In this document: one piece after another, positions 1 through 13,594 of the stretch
Numbering within the stretch: position 1 is the first letter of the stretch
Layout of the letters: each line of letters opens with the position of its first letter
DNA from: Diospyros lotus
Lineage: Eukaryota; Streptophyta; Magnoliopsida; Ericales; Ebenaceae
Length of the DNA: 64,000 nt
NCBI RefSeq assembly: GCF_014633365.1
Contig: NC_068350.1
Coordinates: 10,393,922 to 10,457,921, forward strand
Direction of reading: 5' to 3'
The notes under the pieces: model-generated
Told to the model about the DNA's origin: nothing
Databases searched by the model: none
The model's input: only the letters and a program-made list of their open reading frames with translations
Program-made: the position numbers and the translations under genes

Positions 1-270
1 ATGATAGCTAGCTAATTTGAGGTTGTATACCTGCTACTATTGTTGAACAATCACTTTTGGTTCTTATTTCATAGTGGAGTTTTGGAGTGGACCATTAGGT
101 CTCGTGGTTTTTACCCTTTCACATTGGAAGGGGCGTGTTGATTGTTTTATTCTTGTTTAACTTATTTTTGTGTTCCATATATTGTGGTGTTTGTTGTGCC
201 ATTGTGTTCACTCCTCACAAGTTCAATCAAATAAGGAGAGCAGGTGAATCTTTGGTTACTCTCTTTTTCC
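1..270. other. Left flank, no gene recognised
   Basis: No coding region or known repeat is recognised here. The stretch leads into short repeats typical of a CACTA element and may belong to its terminus, but I see no clear CACTA terminal inverted repeat. Confidence 0.4.
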
Positions 271-284
271 CATCAAGTTCCCAC

Positions 285-610
285 TATTAGTTGGTATTTG
301 TAAAAAGCCTATACTAATGGTCACATTTTAGATGGAGTCACGGTGTGGTCTTCACTAATGAACCTATTTAGTAGCAACCAACATTAGTCTTCACTATTAA
401 TTGGTATTTTTAGTGGAGGCATGTGAAAAAACTCCACTAATGGTCATATTTTAGTTGGAGCCACAATGTGGCCTTCACTAATTGATCTTTTTAGTGAAGA
501 CTAACATTTGGTCCCACTAATGGTCATAATTTAGTTGGAGTCATGGTGTGACTCTCGCTAATAGACCTTTTTAGTGGCGACTAACTTTTGGCCTTCACTA
601 ACATTTGTGG
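285..610 (+). repeat. CACTA left subterminal repeats
   Basis: Repeated short units read roughly 'ttagtggag-c--catg-tg--ttcactaatggtca', alternating direct and inverted copies of CCACTAA/TTAGTGG. In CACTA elements such subterminal arrays bind the TNPA protein. The same unit recurs at 13595-14165, which pairs the two ends. Confidence 0.7.
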
Positions 611-2220
611 TTAAGACAATATTATTAATGATGTAAAGTAACTCCCCTCTTAATAATCTTATTTTTAATGACAGATTAAAATATCATCATTAATATATTA
701 CTTTTCTATCATTATTGAATAAAATTATAATTTTAATAAATTCATTTTCTTTTTATAACTTTTATTAGTCAACATTTTGACTAAAAAAATCATTAAAAAA
801 ATATTTTGAGACTATAAATAATAATTTTTTTACAAAAAATTGTATTTATAACTTTTTAAAAAATGATCAAAAAAATTCCATAAAAAATTTTTATTAAATG
901 AAATTTTAATTAACTACATTCATAAAAAATATATTAATAGTTTGTTTATTTTTATTTTTTATTTAACCAACAAATATGATTAATATTTAATAATTAAATA
1001 TTTAAAAAAATAAGCAAATTAATAGGCAAGGGATGCTTGTATTCACTCCCAACAAACACTTTCTTTCCAAAAACCCCAAACCCTATTTGCAGAGAGAGAG
1101 AGAGAGATCAAACGAGGGACAGATTGGCATTGGAGTTGGCATCGATTTTTGACAAGTAGCTCGTCCAATGTCCAAACATTGATCTCATCCATCTTCAGGT
1201 TTGAGGTATTTTTTTTCTTGTTGTTCCTGTCCTTGAGTAACTCAATTTGTCTAGTTTCATTAGGTGTCTCATGGATGTGGATACAACTTTTTCTCCCTTC
1301 TTCGCTACCATTTCTCATTGTCAGCATCCATCACTCAAGATCTGCTGCTTATCGTTCATCTCTAGATCAAGTAGCTAGCCATTATTCTTCTTTCTCGTTG
1401 CAAACCTTGAGATTAGTTTCATCTCCAAATATGTGTTTTTTCCTCGCTGCAACCTTAAGCTGACATTTTTTCTTGTTTTTGTTTCTATTATCATGTTCAT
1501 TTAATCTTGTTTTATGTCCATCTCTATCCACTCATCTTATAAGAGTTTCTATTATGCTTTATTTTTTTCAATAAAAGAAAAAAAAAAAAGATTGATGGAG
1601 TTTCTCCATGCATTGGTTACATAAGCCACTAAAAATTACTTAAAGCCAAAAGACAAAGAAGATTAGACAAAGATAAAAATACCTCATACTGTATGATGAC
1701 ACAACTATGAACATTAAACAGGGGAATTTTTATTTTTATTAATGTGGCGATGTGATGATCTTCTTGATGGAGAGTGGTCGCTCAAATGCCTCCTTGTACC
1801 CTTCATAGTAGAAAAAGTTGTTTCAGAGTATAAGAGATTTTTCTTTTTTTCAAAAATTAAGTAAGAGTCATTTGCGAATAGTTTAGTTCTTATTTTTTAT
1901 AAAATAAAACTATTTTTACAACTTGATATGTACATTTTTATTACAAACGAGTAATTTGATTGTTGCCGTCGAGACTTGTCTCCTCTTATCCTATGCCACT
2001 CGCATTTTTCACTAAAGTTCTACAGAAAAGTTACATGGTCTTGTCTCGTACCTTTCCTATCATACAGTTATATATTTATTTTTTTTACTAAAATTTAGAG
2101 TCTGACTTGTGTTAATATATATATTTGTATAGATATATGGTATCTTTTCATAGTTGGGGGCGTATGGAAATAATTGCGTGTAAAAATGTACCCTTAAATT
2201 AATAATGAATATTTTGATAG
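611..2220. other. AT-rich 5' region of the CACTA element
   Basis: No protein similarity is recognised. The stretch is AT-rich with a short (GA)n run at about 1091-1106 and poly-T tracts. Overlapping open frames at 1043-1463 on both strands are short and lack recognisable motifs. By position this should be the 5' untranslated or intron region of the transposase gene. Confidence 0.45.
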
Positions 2221-2222
2221 GA

Positions 2223-4170
2223 GTTGGATGCAATTAAAGGATAGATTATGTAATGAATATTTGGATGGTGTTGAAGCTTTCTTGGAATCCGCATTTGGTC
2301 CTCCACCTCATAAAGAAAAAGTCTTATGTCTTTGCATCAACTGCAGCAATACATGTCACAAAAGTAATGATGATGTGAAATTTCATTTAGTTTAACATGG
2401 AATTGTCAAAAACTATGTTAAATGTACTTTCATGGGGAGGATATATTTAATGAGGTAGGGACGAGCCATGAGACCATTGATGATGATATACACCAAATGC
2501 TAGAAGATGCTTTTGGAAGGTCTAATATGGGAGAGGATATGAGTGTTAATTCTACGTCTCATGTGGAGCCTACTGAGAGTGCAAAGGAATTTTATAAGTT
2601 GTTGTTTGATTCTGAGAAACCACTATATATTGGATGTACCCATGCGTCAAAACTTTCATTTCTTGTGAAATTGTAACACTTGAAATGCATAAATGGATGG
2701 AGTAATAACTCATTTGACATGTTGCTAGAGTTGATTAAATGTGTTTCCAGTGACTGAAACTATGTCAAGTTCTTATTATGAGGCTAGAAAATTTATTCGA
2801 GATTTGGGTCTTGCTGATGTGAAGATTGATGTATGTCCAAATAATTGTATACTATTCAGAAAAGAGCATGCAAACAAGAATGAATGTATCAAATGTTTCA
2901 AATCTAGATCGAAACTAATGGCAGGTAAAGATGAAAGGCATCAAAAGAAAACACCCATGAAAACTCTTAGGTATTTTCCATTGACTCTAAGGCTCCAAAG
3001 ATTATATATGTCATCAAAAACTTCTTTTAATATGCTATGGCATGAAGAGAAACGTGTCAAGGATGGGTTATTGTGTCATCTAGCAGATTCTCAAGCTTGG
3101 AAAAGGTTAAATGAGTTGTATCCCTCTTTTACATTGGAGCCACGCAATGTTAGACTTTAGTTGACAACTGATGGGTTTAATCCATTTGGATCTATGAGCA
3201 TTGCACATAGTACATAGCCTATCATCCTGATTCCATATAACCTGCCACTTTGGATGTGCATGAAACAACCTTATTTCATGATGCCTTTACTTATTCTAGG
3301 TCCAAAGGGCACCTAGAAATGATATTAATCTATTTTTACAACCACTAATTGAAGAATTAAAAGAGTTATGGGAGTTTGGCCTCCAAACATATAATGCCTC
3401 AAAAAAGTAGAATTTTCAAATGCATGTAGCTTTATTGTGGACAATCAATGAAAATGGGTTTATTCGTGTTGTTAATCTATCTGGATATAGTAGGAAAGAA
3501 AAATGGGATTGCCCGTGTTATAACAAATATACTTGTTCTCAATGGTTAAACAATGGGAGAAAATTTTGTTATATGGGGCATTAACGATGTTTACCAGAAG
3601 ATCATAAGTGGCAAAGTAATAAATCTCAATTTGATGGTAAAATGGAGCAAAGAAGAAAGCCTCAGCAATTGTCTAGAGATGATGTGTTGGAGCAATTGAA
3701 ATATCTTGAAAAAGAGAAAAAGAAGATAAATATTTCAAATAATCCAAGTGATGATTGTGTGAACCAATGGAAGAAAAAAAAGTATTTTCTTTGATTTACC
3801 TTCTTAGAAAAATCTATTGTTATGACACAATCCGGATATTATGCATATTGAGAAGAACGTATGTGATAATGTGATTGGTACAATAATGCATATTGAGGGT
3901 AAAATAATAGATGGAAAGAAAGCTCGCATGGATTGATAGAAATGGGTTTTAGATAGCAACTTCACATTGTCAATGAAAATGATGGTACACTACCTCCAGC
4001 ATGCTATGATTTATCTTTGAAGGAAAAATTGATTATGTGTGAATTTTTGAAAGACATAAAAGTTCTTGATGGTTACTCGTCAAACATCTCTAGATGTGTT
4101 GTAGAACTTTTAATAAAATTGCAAACGGTATGTAAAAATCTTGGATCGTAGCAGAATAATTGAAACTGAT
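2223..4170 (+). pseudogene. CACTA TNP2-type transposase, N-terminal and catalytic part (broken)
   Basis: Seen: the frame from 2223 opens with a Transpos_assoc-like stretch (SWMQLKDRL, then a Cys-rich CLCINCSNTCH) and meets a stop near 2392. A second frame (2741-3160) carries the Transposase_21 signature: a YEARKFI-DLGL stretch, CPNNC, RYFPLTLRLQRLYMSSKTS and DGLLCHLADSQAWK. A stop precedes the conserved TDGFNPFG motif at about 3166-3190, and a frameshift follows before NDINLFLQPLIEELKELW near 3320. Family knowledge: this is the DDE-type transposase of En/Spm elements. The solo LTR at 4252 separates it from its C-terminal half. Several stops and frameshifts make it non-functional. The acceptor-like 'gatag' before 2223 suggests an exon start, but the true N-terminus was not found. 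Confidence 0.82.
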
Positions 4171-4251
4171 TTGTCTAGTGACCTCCGTGGAAGAAAACTA
4201 TAAAAGCTTTCTTATTCGTCCACCCTTGTCCATCCAAGACTCGAATGATAA

Positions 4252-4455
4252 TGTAGCATCCCAAAATTTTGGAGACAATAATAGTTATTCAGTTATGGTA
4301 TTTGAGATCAATGTTGAGTATTTGAAGATTTAAGGGAGATAAATAATACTAAAGATAATAATAACCGTAATAAAAATAAAAATAAAAATAATAATAATAG
4401 TAATAATAATCATAATAATAATGATGATGATGATGATGATGATAGTCATAATAAC

Positions 4456-4511
<56 letters not shown>

Positions 4512-5127
4512 GGATAATGCTAATAATAATAACAAATGAGTAAATTAAATTAAATTAATTAATTAATATATACACATATATATATGTATAGGTGCGTGGC
4601 CCCCAAGCATGCTATAGGGGGCAATTTTCGTTGAAAATAGAGAAAAGAGAAAGGGTGAGCTCAGGAGAACAAAGGAGTCGAGAGATTGGGAGAGGAAAGA
4701 GAGATTGGAAGAGAGAAAGAAGGCTCGGGAGAGAGGGCTGGCCAAAGGCGACGACCTGAGGCGTTGGAGGTGGCCGGCCAGGGGCTGGTCGGTTATAGCG
4801 ACGAGGAGCGGTAGGTGACGATGGAGCTGGTAACAACAATGAGGGACGTCTGACGGCTATAGAAGGCGGCAGTGGTAAGCCGTAGCGATGGGCGTGGTGG
4901 TTGGAGGCCAAGCAACAATGGCAACGCTGTGCGCACGAGCCGGTTGCGAGCAGGGAAGCCGGATGTGGTGGTGGCAGCCGGTGGCGCTGGTCGCACAGTG
5001 GTCGACGCAGCAATCAACGACGGATCTAGCAGCAGTGGTGGCTGGCAAGGGGTGGCCAGGCTGGAGCACCGGAGCGGCCGCGCAAAGAAGAAAGATGAAG
5101 ATGAACAGGGAAAAAAGAAAAAAAAAA

Positions 5128-5158
<31 letters not shown>

Positions 5159-6671
5159 GGGAAAAAAATAAAAAGAAAAATAAGAAATAAGGAAATCTAG
5201 AAAAAATGGAGGAAAATTCGAGAAAAATAAGAATCCGGGCAGTATTTGGTGTTAAACATAACCAAGTAAATTATTGAGAATTTCATGTATGTAAATTATG
5301 GATTTTACACAGATAAATCTAATTATTTTATTAAGTTGTAATTTAATTACTGTCTGTAGAATATTTTACTTTGCAGCGGGAGTGCGAAAAGGGCAAGAAT
5401 TAGGCAAATAAAGGTAAGCTCCTAACCCTCACCCTACGTTCTTTAATTTTTACTTGAGTCTCTGTGGTTTCTCATATTTTATTCCCTCCCTCACCATGAC
5501 TCAGTTCCACACATTAATAATATAAATCCGTGTGGCAACCATCATGTGCCTTATATTTTATTAATGGGTTTATTGCTAATGAAATAAGTTAGGAAGTGAT
5601 GTCTTGGTATCTTTCATCACGTCCGTCACGGGGCCTTATATCGCTCCGCTTCCTTTGGGAATGATGTCGAATTCGTTAGGGCTAGGTTCTTAGAAAAGTT
5701 GATTATGGCATAATGGAGCTATGTTAAGAGTCTAAATGAGAAGAGTGTGGTGATGGGTATGATGTGTACTGAGACAGTTTTCTATGTTTGAAAAGAGATA
5801 GGAATGAGAATGGTATCATGATGTTATATGGCTATGTACATGAAGAGTTATGGGGCAATGTTATGTGATGCTAAGTCTAGAAGATATAAAGTTAATAGTG
5901 TTTATGTGTGTCTCAAGGGTATGGGGTACAAAGCCACTGATTGTCAACCGTTGGTGATGGCAGCCGATGGCTAGATGTATGGGCGCCAGTCATCAGCTGC
6001 TAGGATAAGCGCTAAACAGGCCAGAAGAGATGGTACTTCCTTATTCCCGCCTTGACTTTGTGCATATCATGATATGTGTGCTGCATGGGACTGAGTTACA
6101 ATCACTTGGGGGACATGCTTTGTGTGTGATGGGATGTGTGAGCATTTACATAACCCAGTTGGTCTAAGAGCCAACTTGAGTACTCTAAATGAGTCGGTGC
6201 ATTTAGAGCATATCGCATGTGTGAATTCCTATGTGGGCGTAGCATGGCTTGATGCTTGGTTTATAGGGGCCTTGTCATCATGTTTATGCTGCAAAATCCA
6301 TTGCATTTCCTATTTGTTACATTACATAGTGAGAATGTGCGATTTTAAATAATAATGAGTATGGGTGATGGGTGGCGCCCACCACGAAACGTATGGTGTG
6401 GAAATGGCCCACGGGTTGGTGTGGCCCACCACTAAACGTATGTCATGGAAGTGGCCCACAACCGCAGCAGATTATGATGTTATGTTATGATGAGTAACAG
6501 GAAAGAGGGTATGATTGATGTTATGTTATGATGAATGATAGGAAAAGGTATGGTTTCAATAAGGGTTGTGAGTGTATTTTTCCTTGTGTTATTATTCGAT
6601 ATCATCTAAGTAATGGCTCTCTCACTGATCCTCTTTGTGCACGAGCAGCGTCCGGGAGGCAGGCTGTGACA
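4252..6671 (+). mobile_element. Solo LTR, Ty3/gypsy-like, inside the CACTA transposase gene
   Basis: Seen: the sequence begins TGTAGCATCCC and ends CTGTGACA, much like the LTR at 45776-47990 (TGTAAGAACCC to GCGTTACA). No retrotransposon coding sequence lies inside. AATGAT occurs just after the end (6672-6677) and at 4244-4249, two bases before the start; this looks like a slightly damaged TSD. CACTA coding sequence lies on both sides. Inference: a recombined single LTR of a Ty3/gypsy (Tekay/Del-like) element. It holds an AAT microsatellite, a GC-rich stretch (4730-5090), a GAA-rich run (5100-5170) and short local duplications near 6366-6540. Confidence 0.72.
4368..4512 (+). repeat. (AAT)n / (GAT)n microsatellite
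   Basis: A run of AAT-type trinucleotides with an internal GAT block (about 4420-4445) near the start of the solo LTR. It probably arose within the LTR. Confidence 0.9.
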
Positions 6672-6984
6672 AATGATGTCGAAGACAGTATATAAGCGAC
6701 TAGAAATTGATTCTGATTGTTGTATATTTTTCATTAGATTTTATGCATATTTATAGGAATCACACAGATATAGATATGTATAGGCATATTTCTTTAAAAT
6801 TCAAACAAGTAAGAATTTGAATCTAACTTAAATTCCAATCACTTATCCCATTATCTTGTTAAAATTCAAATGCTTATGAATTTGAAACAAATTCAAATTC
6901 TAAACACTTATCTTATCATTAGAAAACTTATCCCAATGTAACCACAATTCTAACACGTGTAAATATCAAGGAACACAAAATTTT

Positions 6985-8741
6985 AGCTTTGAAAAGTCAT
7001 GATTGTCATATTCTAATGCAACGATTACTCCCTATAGCTATATGAAATTTTTTACCCAAAGATGTTCGTGGGTCATTGATTGACCTAAGCAACTTTTTTA
7101 GGGAGTTGTATTCTAAAGTATTAAGAGTTGAAAGACTACATCAACTTGACATGGAAATCACATAAACTCTTTGTAAATTGGAATGGATCTTTATCCCAAC
7201 ATTCTTCAATATTATGGAGCACTTACCTATTCATTTACCTAGTGAAGCTATGATCGTAGGACTGGTACAGTATAGGTGGATGTACCCAATTGAAAGATTT
7301 GCTTGTTATTACTCAAATTATTTATTTTTGTAGGGTTCAAAAGGTATATTTCATCACTCAAGTTTCTTCTATATGATTTATATAGGTACTTGCATACGTT
7401 GAAATCTTATGTGCATAATAAAAGCCATTCGAAAGGTTCAATTGCAAAAGGTTATTTTGCAGACAAATGCTTAATATTTTGTTCTAAGTATTTGGATAAA
7501 ATTGAAACTAAATTTATAGTGTTGAAAGAAATTATGATGGGGAGGTTGGAGAATCAAGTACTAAATGAGTATTTGTTTTTATCAAAACGAGGTGTGCTTT
7601 AGGAAAAGCAAACTCACGTGAGCTTACAAGGGATGAATGGTTGCAAACTCATCTTTATATTTTAAAAAATTATTATGAAGTTCGGCCATTCATCGAGTAA
7701 GTGAAAATTATCTATTTTTAAGTTTTTAGTTTTGTCTTTTTTTTTTATTAGCCTTATTATACATAGCGTACTTTTCTTATAGAGAACATAAACAGTTGTT
7801 AGTTTGTTCCTTACCACATGTTTACCTAAGATATGTGCATACTATTCAAAATAGAGATTTTGCAAAGTGGTTTGAAATTCAAGTATTGCAAACATTTGCA
7901 CAAAATGACATTAGTGATGCTTTATAAATTTATTAGTTTATGTATTAATTTTTATATTTTTTTATGTTTGTACTGAATAGGTGACTAAAATGCACAATTC
8001 AAATAGTGAAGGAGTGTCTGACCAATTATTGTCACTTGCTCGAGGCCTTGACCAAAATGCAATGTCTTATAAAGGTTAGGTTGTAAATGGTTTTTGATTT
8101 TGCACTTGAGATCGTGAGAATGAATTGAAAATTCAAAATAGTGGTGTTGTGGTAGGAGAAACAACAAATTTTGTAAGTGCACGAGACAATAATCCAACCA
8201 TTGGCAATGTTGAATATTATTCTAGTGGATATTATAGTTGCAATATATATGAGCAGGAATCGAGTTATCTTGTTTGAATGTAATTGAAGAGATGTGCATA
8301 GTCAAGGAAGAGGCATCAAGGCTGATGCATATGAATTACTTGTGTAAATGTCGCTCAATCTTTACAAACTAATGAACCATTTATTCTTGCATCTCAAGTA
8401 GAACAAGTGTATTATGTTAAGGATATAGGGGATTCCAATTGACAAATTGTTCAAAAATCACTATCTCACAATTTTTACGATATGCGTGTTGCTAAAGTAA
8501 ATGATATGAACCATATCAACAGGACCAAACATGCATCATTCAGCATTCAAACCTTGTTGAGGATTCTCATGAAGATGCTTTTGCATGTCATAAAAGTGAT
8601 ATTCTAGCTAAAATTGCATGTCAAGATGATGTAACTATACAAGAAATAAAGCGAAATAGACATAATCTCAAGAAAATTAGAGAAGGGAAGGGCAAGAAAA
8701 AAATAATTGCAAGTGATGATGATCTTGATATGTTTGAATGA
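6985..8741 (+). pseudogene. CACTA TNP2-type transposase, DUF4218/DUF4216 part (broken)
   Basis: Seen: after the solo LTR the gene resumes with a DUF4218-like stretch (about 7010-7290) containing LPKDVRGSLIDLSNFFRELY, then MEHLPIHLPSEA and QYRWMYPIERF. Next come AHNKSHSKGSIAKGYF-type residues in 7400-7470 and a segment reading DEWLQTHLYILKNYYEV near 7630. From 7780 an exon-like piece contains HKQLLVCSLPH and DFAKWFEIQ. The DUF4216-like part (7985-8420) includes VNGF-FCT-DRENELKIQNSGV and PFILASQVEQVYYVKD. Stops at several points break the frame. These blocks in this order identify the C-terminal half of the same TNP2-type protein that begins at 2223. Confidence 0.78.
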
Positions 8742-9086
8742 CTTGGTTTCATAAATTTAATGGTTTGTAATGGTTTCAACTTTAATGATTTGTAATGGTT
8801 TCAAATTTAATGTTTTGTAATGGTGTATGAATGTTTCTTATAAATTATTTACTTTTGTTTGTCTATTTGAACAAATAATTGTATAAAATTATTTATTTGT
8901 TGGCCATCTATGATATGTTTGAATGACTTGGTTTCATGAATTTAATGATTTGTAATGGTTTCAACTTTAATGATTCGTAATGGTTTCAAATTTATTGTTT
9001 TGTAATGGTCATTTGTGAATGTTTCTTATAAATTATTTACTTTTGTTTGTCTACTTGAACAAATAATTGTATAAAAATCTTTATTT
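8728..9086 (+). repeat. Tandem duplication, about 183-bp period, two copies
   Basis: The string gatatgtttgaatgacttgg at 8728 recurs at 8911, and the following bases match for most of each unit. The first copy spans the stop of the TNP2-type frame, so the duplication arose at its 3' end. Confidence 0.8.
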
Positions 9087-9324
9087 GTCTTTTCCTTTTC
9101 AATTTGGTGTATCACTTTCATATTGTAACTTATATAATTACCATGGAGTCTTCATCATCACTTTTGTCGATTGGTACATCTTCTATTGAATAAAGTTGTT
9201 CTGATAATATAACTTTTACAATTTTCTTTCATTTAGATTCTTTTATATTTTGTATATTTTTTATACGATTTCTAATAATTACCCATTTTAGTTTCAATAT
9301 ATAACTATATACATATATAAAATG

Positions 9325-12300
9325 TAGAATCATCGAATACAAACAATAAAACACGAGGAAAGACAAAAAGTCTCAAAATAACAACACTAGGAGTTGGTTA
9401 AGAATTGTCATCAGAGTTTAACAACCATGGTTAAGTTGTTGGTGACAATGGTAATGTTTTCACAAATTATCTTGATAAACTTGTTAGAAATTGTGACAAT
9501 GTGCCAGTTACATTTAAATGTTGGGAAGACATTCTAAATGAAAACAAGGAAAAGATGTGTGCAGCACCATTGGTAAGATTAATAAATATTATATATTATT
9601 AAAATTAAATTATAGTTTATATTCATAAACTTATATATGAGTTGTTTTAGTTAATAAATTTTCTCTCATTTTCGTGGGACAAATTCCAATTTGAGGAGAC
9701 TTAGAATAAAAAAAATGGATATTTCAAAATATAAAAAAAAGTTCGCAAATCACAGGTATAAATTAAAATCAAAACATTATGACCCTCATATCAATGATGA
9801 AGAAAGGATTGTTGTCAGGGCCAGCTCTTGAATTTTTCTACTAGCATAGGAAGTCTGAGAGAAAGTCCATTCAAGATGGATACATATACAAAATCACTCA
9901 AAATTTACAAAAAAAAAAAAATTTCCAAATTTGCTCATCAATAATAGGAGCCAAAATAAATTATCACATTCATTACATCATCATCTTGGGCTTACTGCCC
10001 ATATATTTTCAAAATAAAAGGGTACTAAGGTTTTTAAAACAAAATAAACCCTCTATTTCTTGCCCTCAACATTACACCCACGGATCTTGAGGCTGAGACA
10101 TCTCTGTACACATTTAACCAAATCTTGCCCCAATATCTATCTTCCACTCCCCTGGAATGACAAAAGAAACAAAGTGAGCCACAAGGCTCAATAAGTATAT
10201 AGCAAAGAGAGGTATCCATAGAATTATATATGAAGGCATGAATAACTCAAAGCCAAAGAAAATCATTACCAGACATCTAAACAATCATTGGGTTCATGCC
10301 TTCTAGTCTAGACAACAACATCCTCGAAGGAATACATTTTCTTATGTTTCATCAACACACATTCTTCAAAGTGAGCCATAAGGCTCGACAAGTATACATA
10401 TATAATTACGGAAACAAGAATGAATGGATGGATAACAGAAATAGAGTACACCTGATTTCCCAATACAATTTAAAACCCATCATTCAATTCCCATTATTAA
10501 TACCAATCCATACCATCACCATTATAGATTTATACAACATTTCATTTCCAATAATAACATAGACCTCCATAGATTGCATTGGCTCACACGGCCTTCCATA
10601 TACATGGATCACCTCGGCTCTCAAATCCATTTATTCACATGCATGTATGCATACATATATATATAAATCAATGTGCCATTCATTGGCTTAAGCATGGCCT
10701 ACCGGGCTATATGGCCACCTCACCCGCGTCAAGCGCTTCATAGGATATCCTTTTCTTTCCTCATCTGCGAAACATAGCTGCCACACCAAAATAATAGTAA
10801 TAGGGCGCAAATCATAATGCCATGCAATGCTCATGGGATCTCACATAAATATAACATACATGCTCCATTATAGAAATGTACACATCATGAACATCATGCA
10901 CATTTAAACATTTCAATAACATATTAACTCATGAGCCCATGCATGCACATATGCAAATCTTCAATCACATCCTAGCATTTTGGAGGGTTGAGTGATGCTA
11001 GAGGAAGCAATTAATAGCAACTTAGATCAACAATCATGCTTAATTTGGATTGAGGAAATCTTTGACCAACTCAAATCATAATCAAAGTATATGGTATTAT
11101 ATATCAAATCGATTCCCTCGAAATCTAGATTATGACGCTTTAAACGGATCTCAATTTTGACTTCTAGATCAAAAGTTATGGTTAAAATAGCGCAACATGC
11201 GCAGTACTAAAAAAAGAGAATAGTCGACTTTTGGAAGGAATAGTCGACTTTTACTTAGTCGAATGAGCAAATTGATTAGTCGACCGGGCTGAGGGTTGGC
11301 ACCAAAATCTAAGAATACAGGCCTCTGTTGAGTCAACTAAACCTCAAAATTAGTCGATTCAACGCACACAGAACACACGAAATGGACCCAAAACAACCAC
11401 CACTAGCTTCCTAACCCACAAATGTCATTCCTTGAATAAAAAATGGGGTGAACAAGCCCCAACGAGACTAACACCAAGACCCAACAAAAGTTTTGACATA
11501 ACATACGGTTCGAAGAAAATGTATAACTGATACCAAAAATATTTTTTATCAATAAGGGGACCAAGAACCATGAAACATTTCGACATCACAATGGAAAATA
11601 AGGAAAGCTTGCACAAAATAAAATAAGAGTGTAAGAAGAACTTGCCTTAAATGGAGCAACTCCAAGAGATGAAAAATACTCCCAAAAATCTGCAAATCTT
11701 CACTTGAACACCAACCAAGAGCAATAAATGAAGAGAATAGAAGAAGAAAAATGAAGGGGAAAAAGAAGATATGCACAAGAGGGAGAGCAAGAGAATCGGA
11801 AAGGAAAGAGAGAAGAAAATTATTAAAGAAGCAAGAAGGAATGGGGGAGATGGGCTACATGTCCCTTCTCCAACCACCCCCTCTCCAAATTCTAATTTTG
11901 CCCCTACCTCATACACACACATAAAAATATCCTCATGCCCCTTATCGTCATTTGCATTTTCTCATTTCTTTCTTTCCTCTTTTCTTTAATCTCTCCAAAT
12001 CATGAATTTTCCCATTTTTCCTCACCTTTTTCCATAAAGTAATGCCTCTTTTTGTAATTACCACAAATTCTCATTTTCATTTAATTATAATTCCACCCTT
12101 TTATACACATAGGCCTAAGCCCAAATCAATGGCCCAATTAAACAAAATGGCCCACCCATCTTAGGGCCTAATGGGCCTTACAACTTCACTTCCCATAAAT
12201 CACAACAAAATTTACACTTGGCCTCAACCCAATTTCAAAGTCCAATCCATTAAATTAAACCCATAATTTACCTACATAAATTTTTCCACTAAAAATATTC

Positions 12301-13400
12301 CTCAACATTTAATTTAATAGGAAAAAATTTCTAATGCCCATAAATAACATATTAATAACTCCCAGACCCACTAACAGATCGTTACAATTGTAGATTGTCC
12401 TGAATTTATCAATCGAGACCAATGGATACCGTTTGTTCATTTGCTGGGTACACTAGAATATCAAGTATGTCTCTTTTCAATTTCTTTATTTTTTTTGTTC
12501 TTCATATATTTATATTCATACACAAGTTTTATGTGTACAAAACAAGAATAACATATCAAAACAAAAGATGAACAAAATTACAGGTACAAAGAGTTTTACC
12601 CGTATATGAGCTGAGGAGGTATCTACTGTAAGCATTGTTTTGGTACTTCTACTTATAACTATTTTATTTTCTGAGCATTATTTTTGGTAAAATCATCTTT
12701 AAAAAATTTGTCAAGGTTCATTAGAATTAGTTTTAATATATTCATTTTCAATCATTCATTCAGGTGAAGAAAGAAGGTTGCGAGCCACGTCGATGGAAGA
12801 TGTTTTCCATGACACATAAACAAAAAGATGGGTGATGCGGCCTGCAAGAAGTAGTGGTAATATGTTATATTCAAGGTTATCAATGTAATGAAGATTACAA
12901 TATGCATTGTATTTGATAGAGTGCATTTGTCTTTTTATTTAACTTAATTTTTTGGAGAAAACTTAATTGTTGTGTTGCATTTTTTTTTTTTTTTTTTGTA
13001 AGAACAATATCAAATATTGTCTAGCTAGGTTGAGGGACAATCTTCTGATCTGACAACACAAGATTCTATTTTTTCACATTATTAGTCAAGAAAGACATGG
13101 GCATGTACGAGGCTACAGACTAGACCCCACACCTAGTTCCATTTGTGGGAAACTTCCAACACGTGTTGTGCTTATGGATCAATTGAATATTTCAAAACAA
13201 TGTAATGAACAACTAAAGCAAGAAGTGACCCAATTAAAAGAAGTGGTGGAAGAGGAGTGGAAAAGAAACGAAGAGGTGGAAAAAAAATGAAGAAAACTAG
13301 AAAATAAATGAAGAGGAGTATAAAAAACTCCATGATATGTTGGAAGATATTAGATCTAATATAGTAATTCGTGATAGAAACAAAATCTGTTTTTGTATGT
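9325..13400 (+). pseudogene. CACTA second gene, TNPA-type (Transposase_24-like), broken and split by a solo LTR
   Basis: Seen in pieces: 9420-9560 reads GDNGNVFTNYLDKLVRNCDNVP and CWEDILNENKE. Part of the next exon (9650-9810) resembles the 'W--K--F-' block of plant CACTA second genes. The solo LTR 9813-12386 then intervenes. After it come EFINRDQWIPFVHLL (about 12397-12450), KEGCEPRRWKMFSMTHKQKDG (12770-12832) and ERHGHVRGYRLDPTPSS (about 13092-13140), matching the family's 'GRVRG-G-GPTPS' motif. A charged coiled-coil-like tail (13200-13330) follows. Such proteins bind subterminal repeats in CACTA elements. Intervening AT-rich parts probably contain introns. Stops make the gene non-functional. 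Confidence 0.7.
9813..12386 (-). mobile_element. Solo LTR, Ty3/gypsy-like, minus orientation, perfect TSD
   Basis: Seen: on the minus strand the sequence begins TGTAACGATCTG and ends GGCCCTGACA. It is flanked by identical 5-bp duplications ATTGT (9808-9812 and 12387-12391). TNPA-type coding sequence lies directly outside both ends, and no gag or pol sequence is inside. Length is 2574 bp. The terminal motifs resemble those of the LTRs at 4252 and 45776, so these are probably related families. The clean TSD makes this the best-defined insertion within the CACTA element. Confidence 0.88.
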
Positions 13401-13594
13401 GAAAAAGATGAATGTTTTATATTTTGTGTTGTATTGTTTTACTTGAATATGAATCTTTTGTGGGATTTGATGTTTAGGTTTGATAGTGTCATGGAAAAGT
13501 TGTTTGGTTTTGTTTTATAGGTTGTTTGTTTGATTGTATGTTTTATAGGTGGTTTTATAAAATAAATTTACTTTTGATTTGAGTTGTGTGAAGG

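Noticed and set aside
1043..1463. Antisense pair of about 100-codon open frames
   Set aside because: Ser/Leu-rich translations of TC-rich DNA in the 5' region of the CACTA element. No motif and no splice context.
4563..5190. Several overlapping open frames on both strands in a GC- and GAA-rich stretch
   Set aside because: They lie inside the solo LTR, overlap one another in all frames, and are composed of low-complexity residues (Lys/Glu or Ser/Pro/His runs). No family motif is present.
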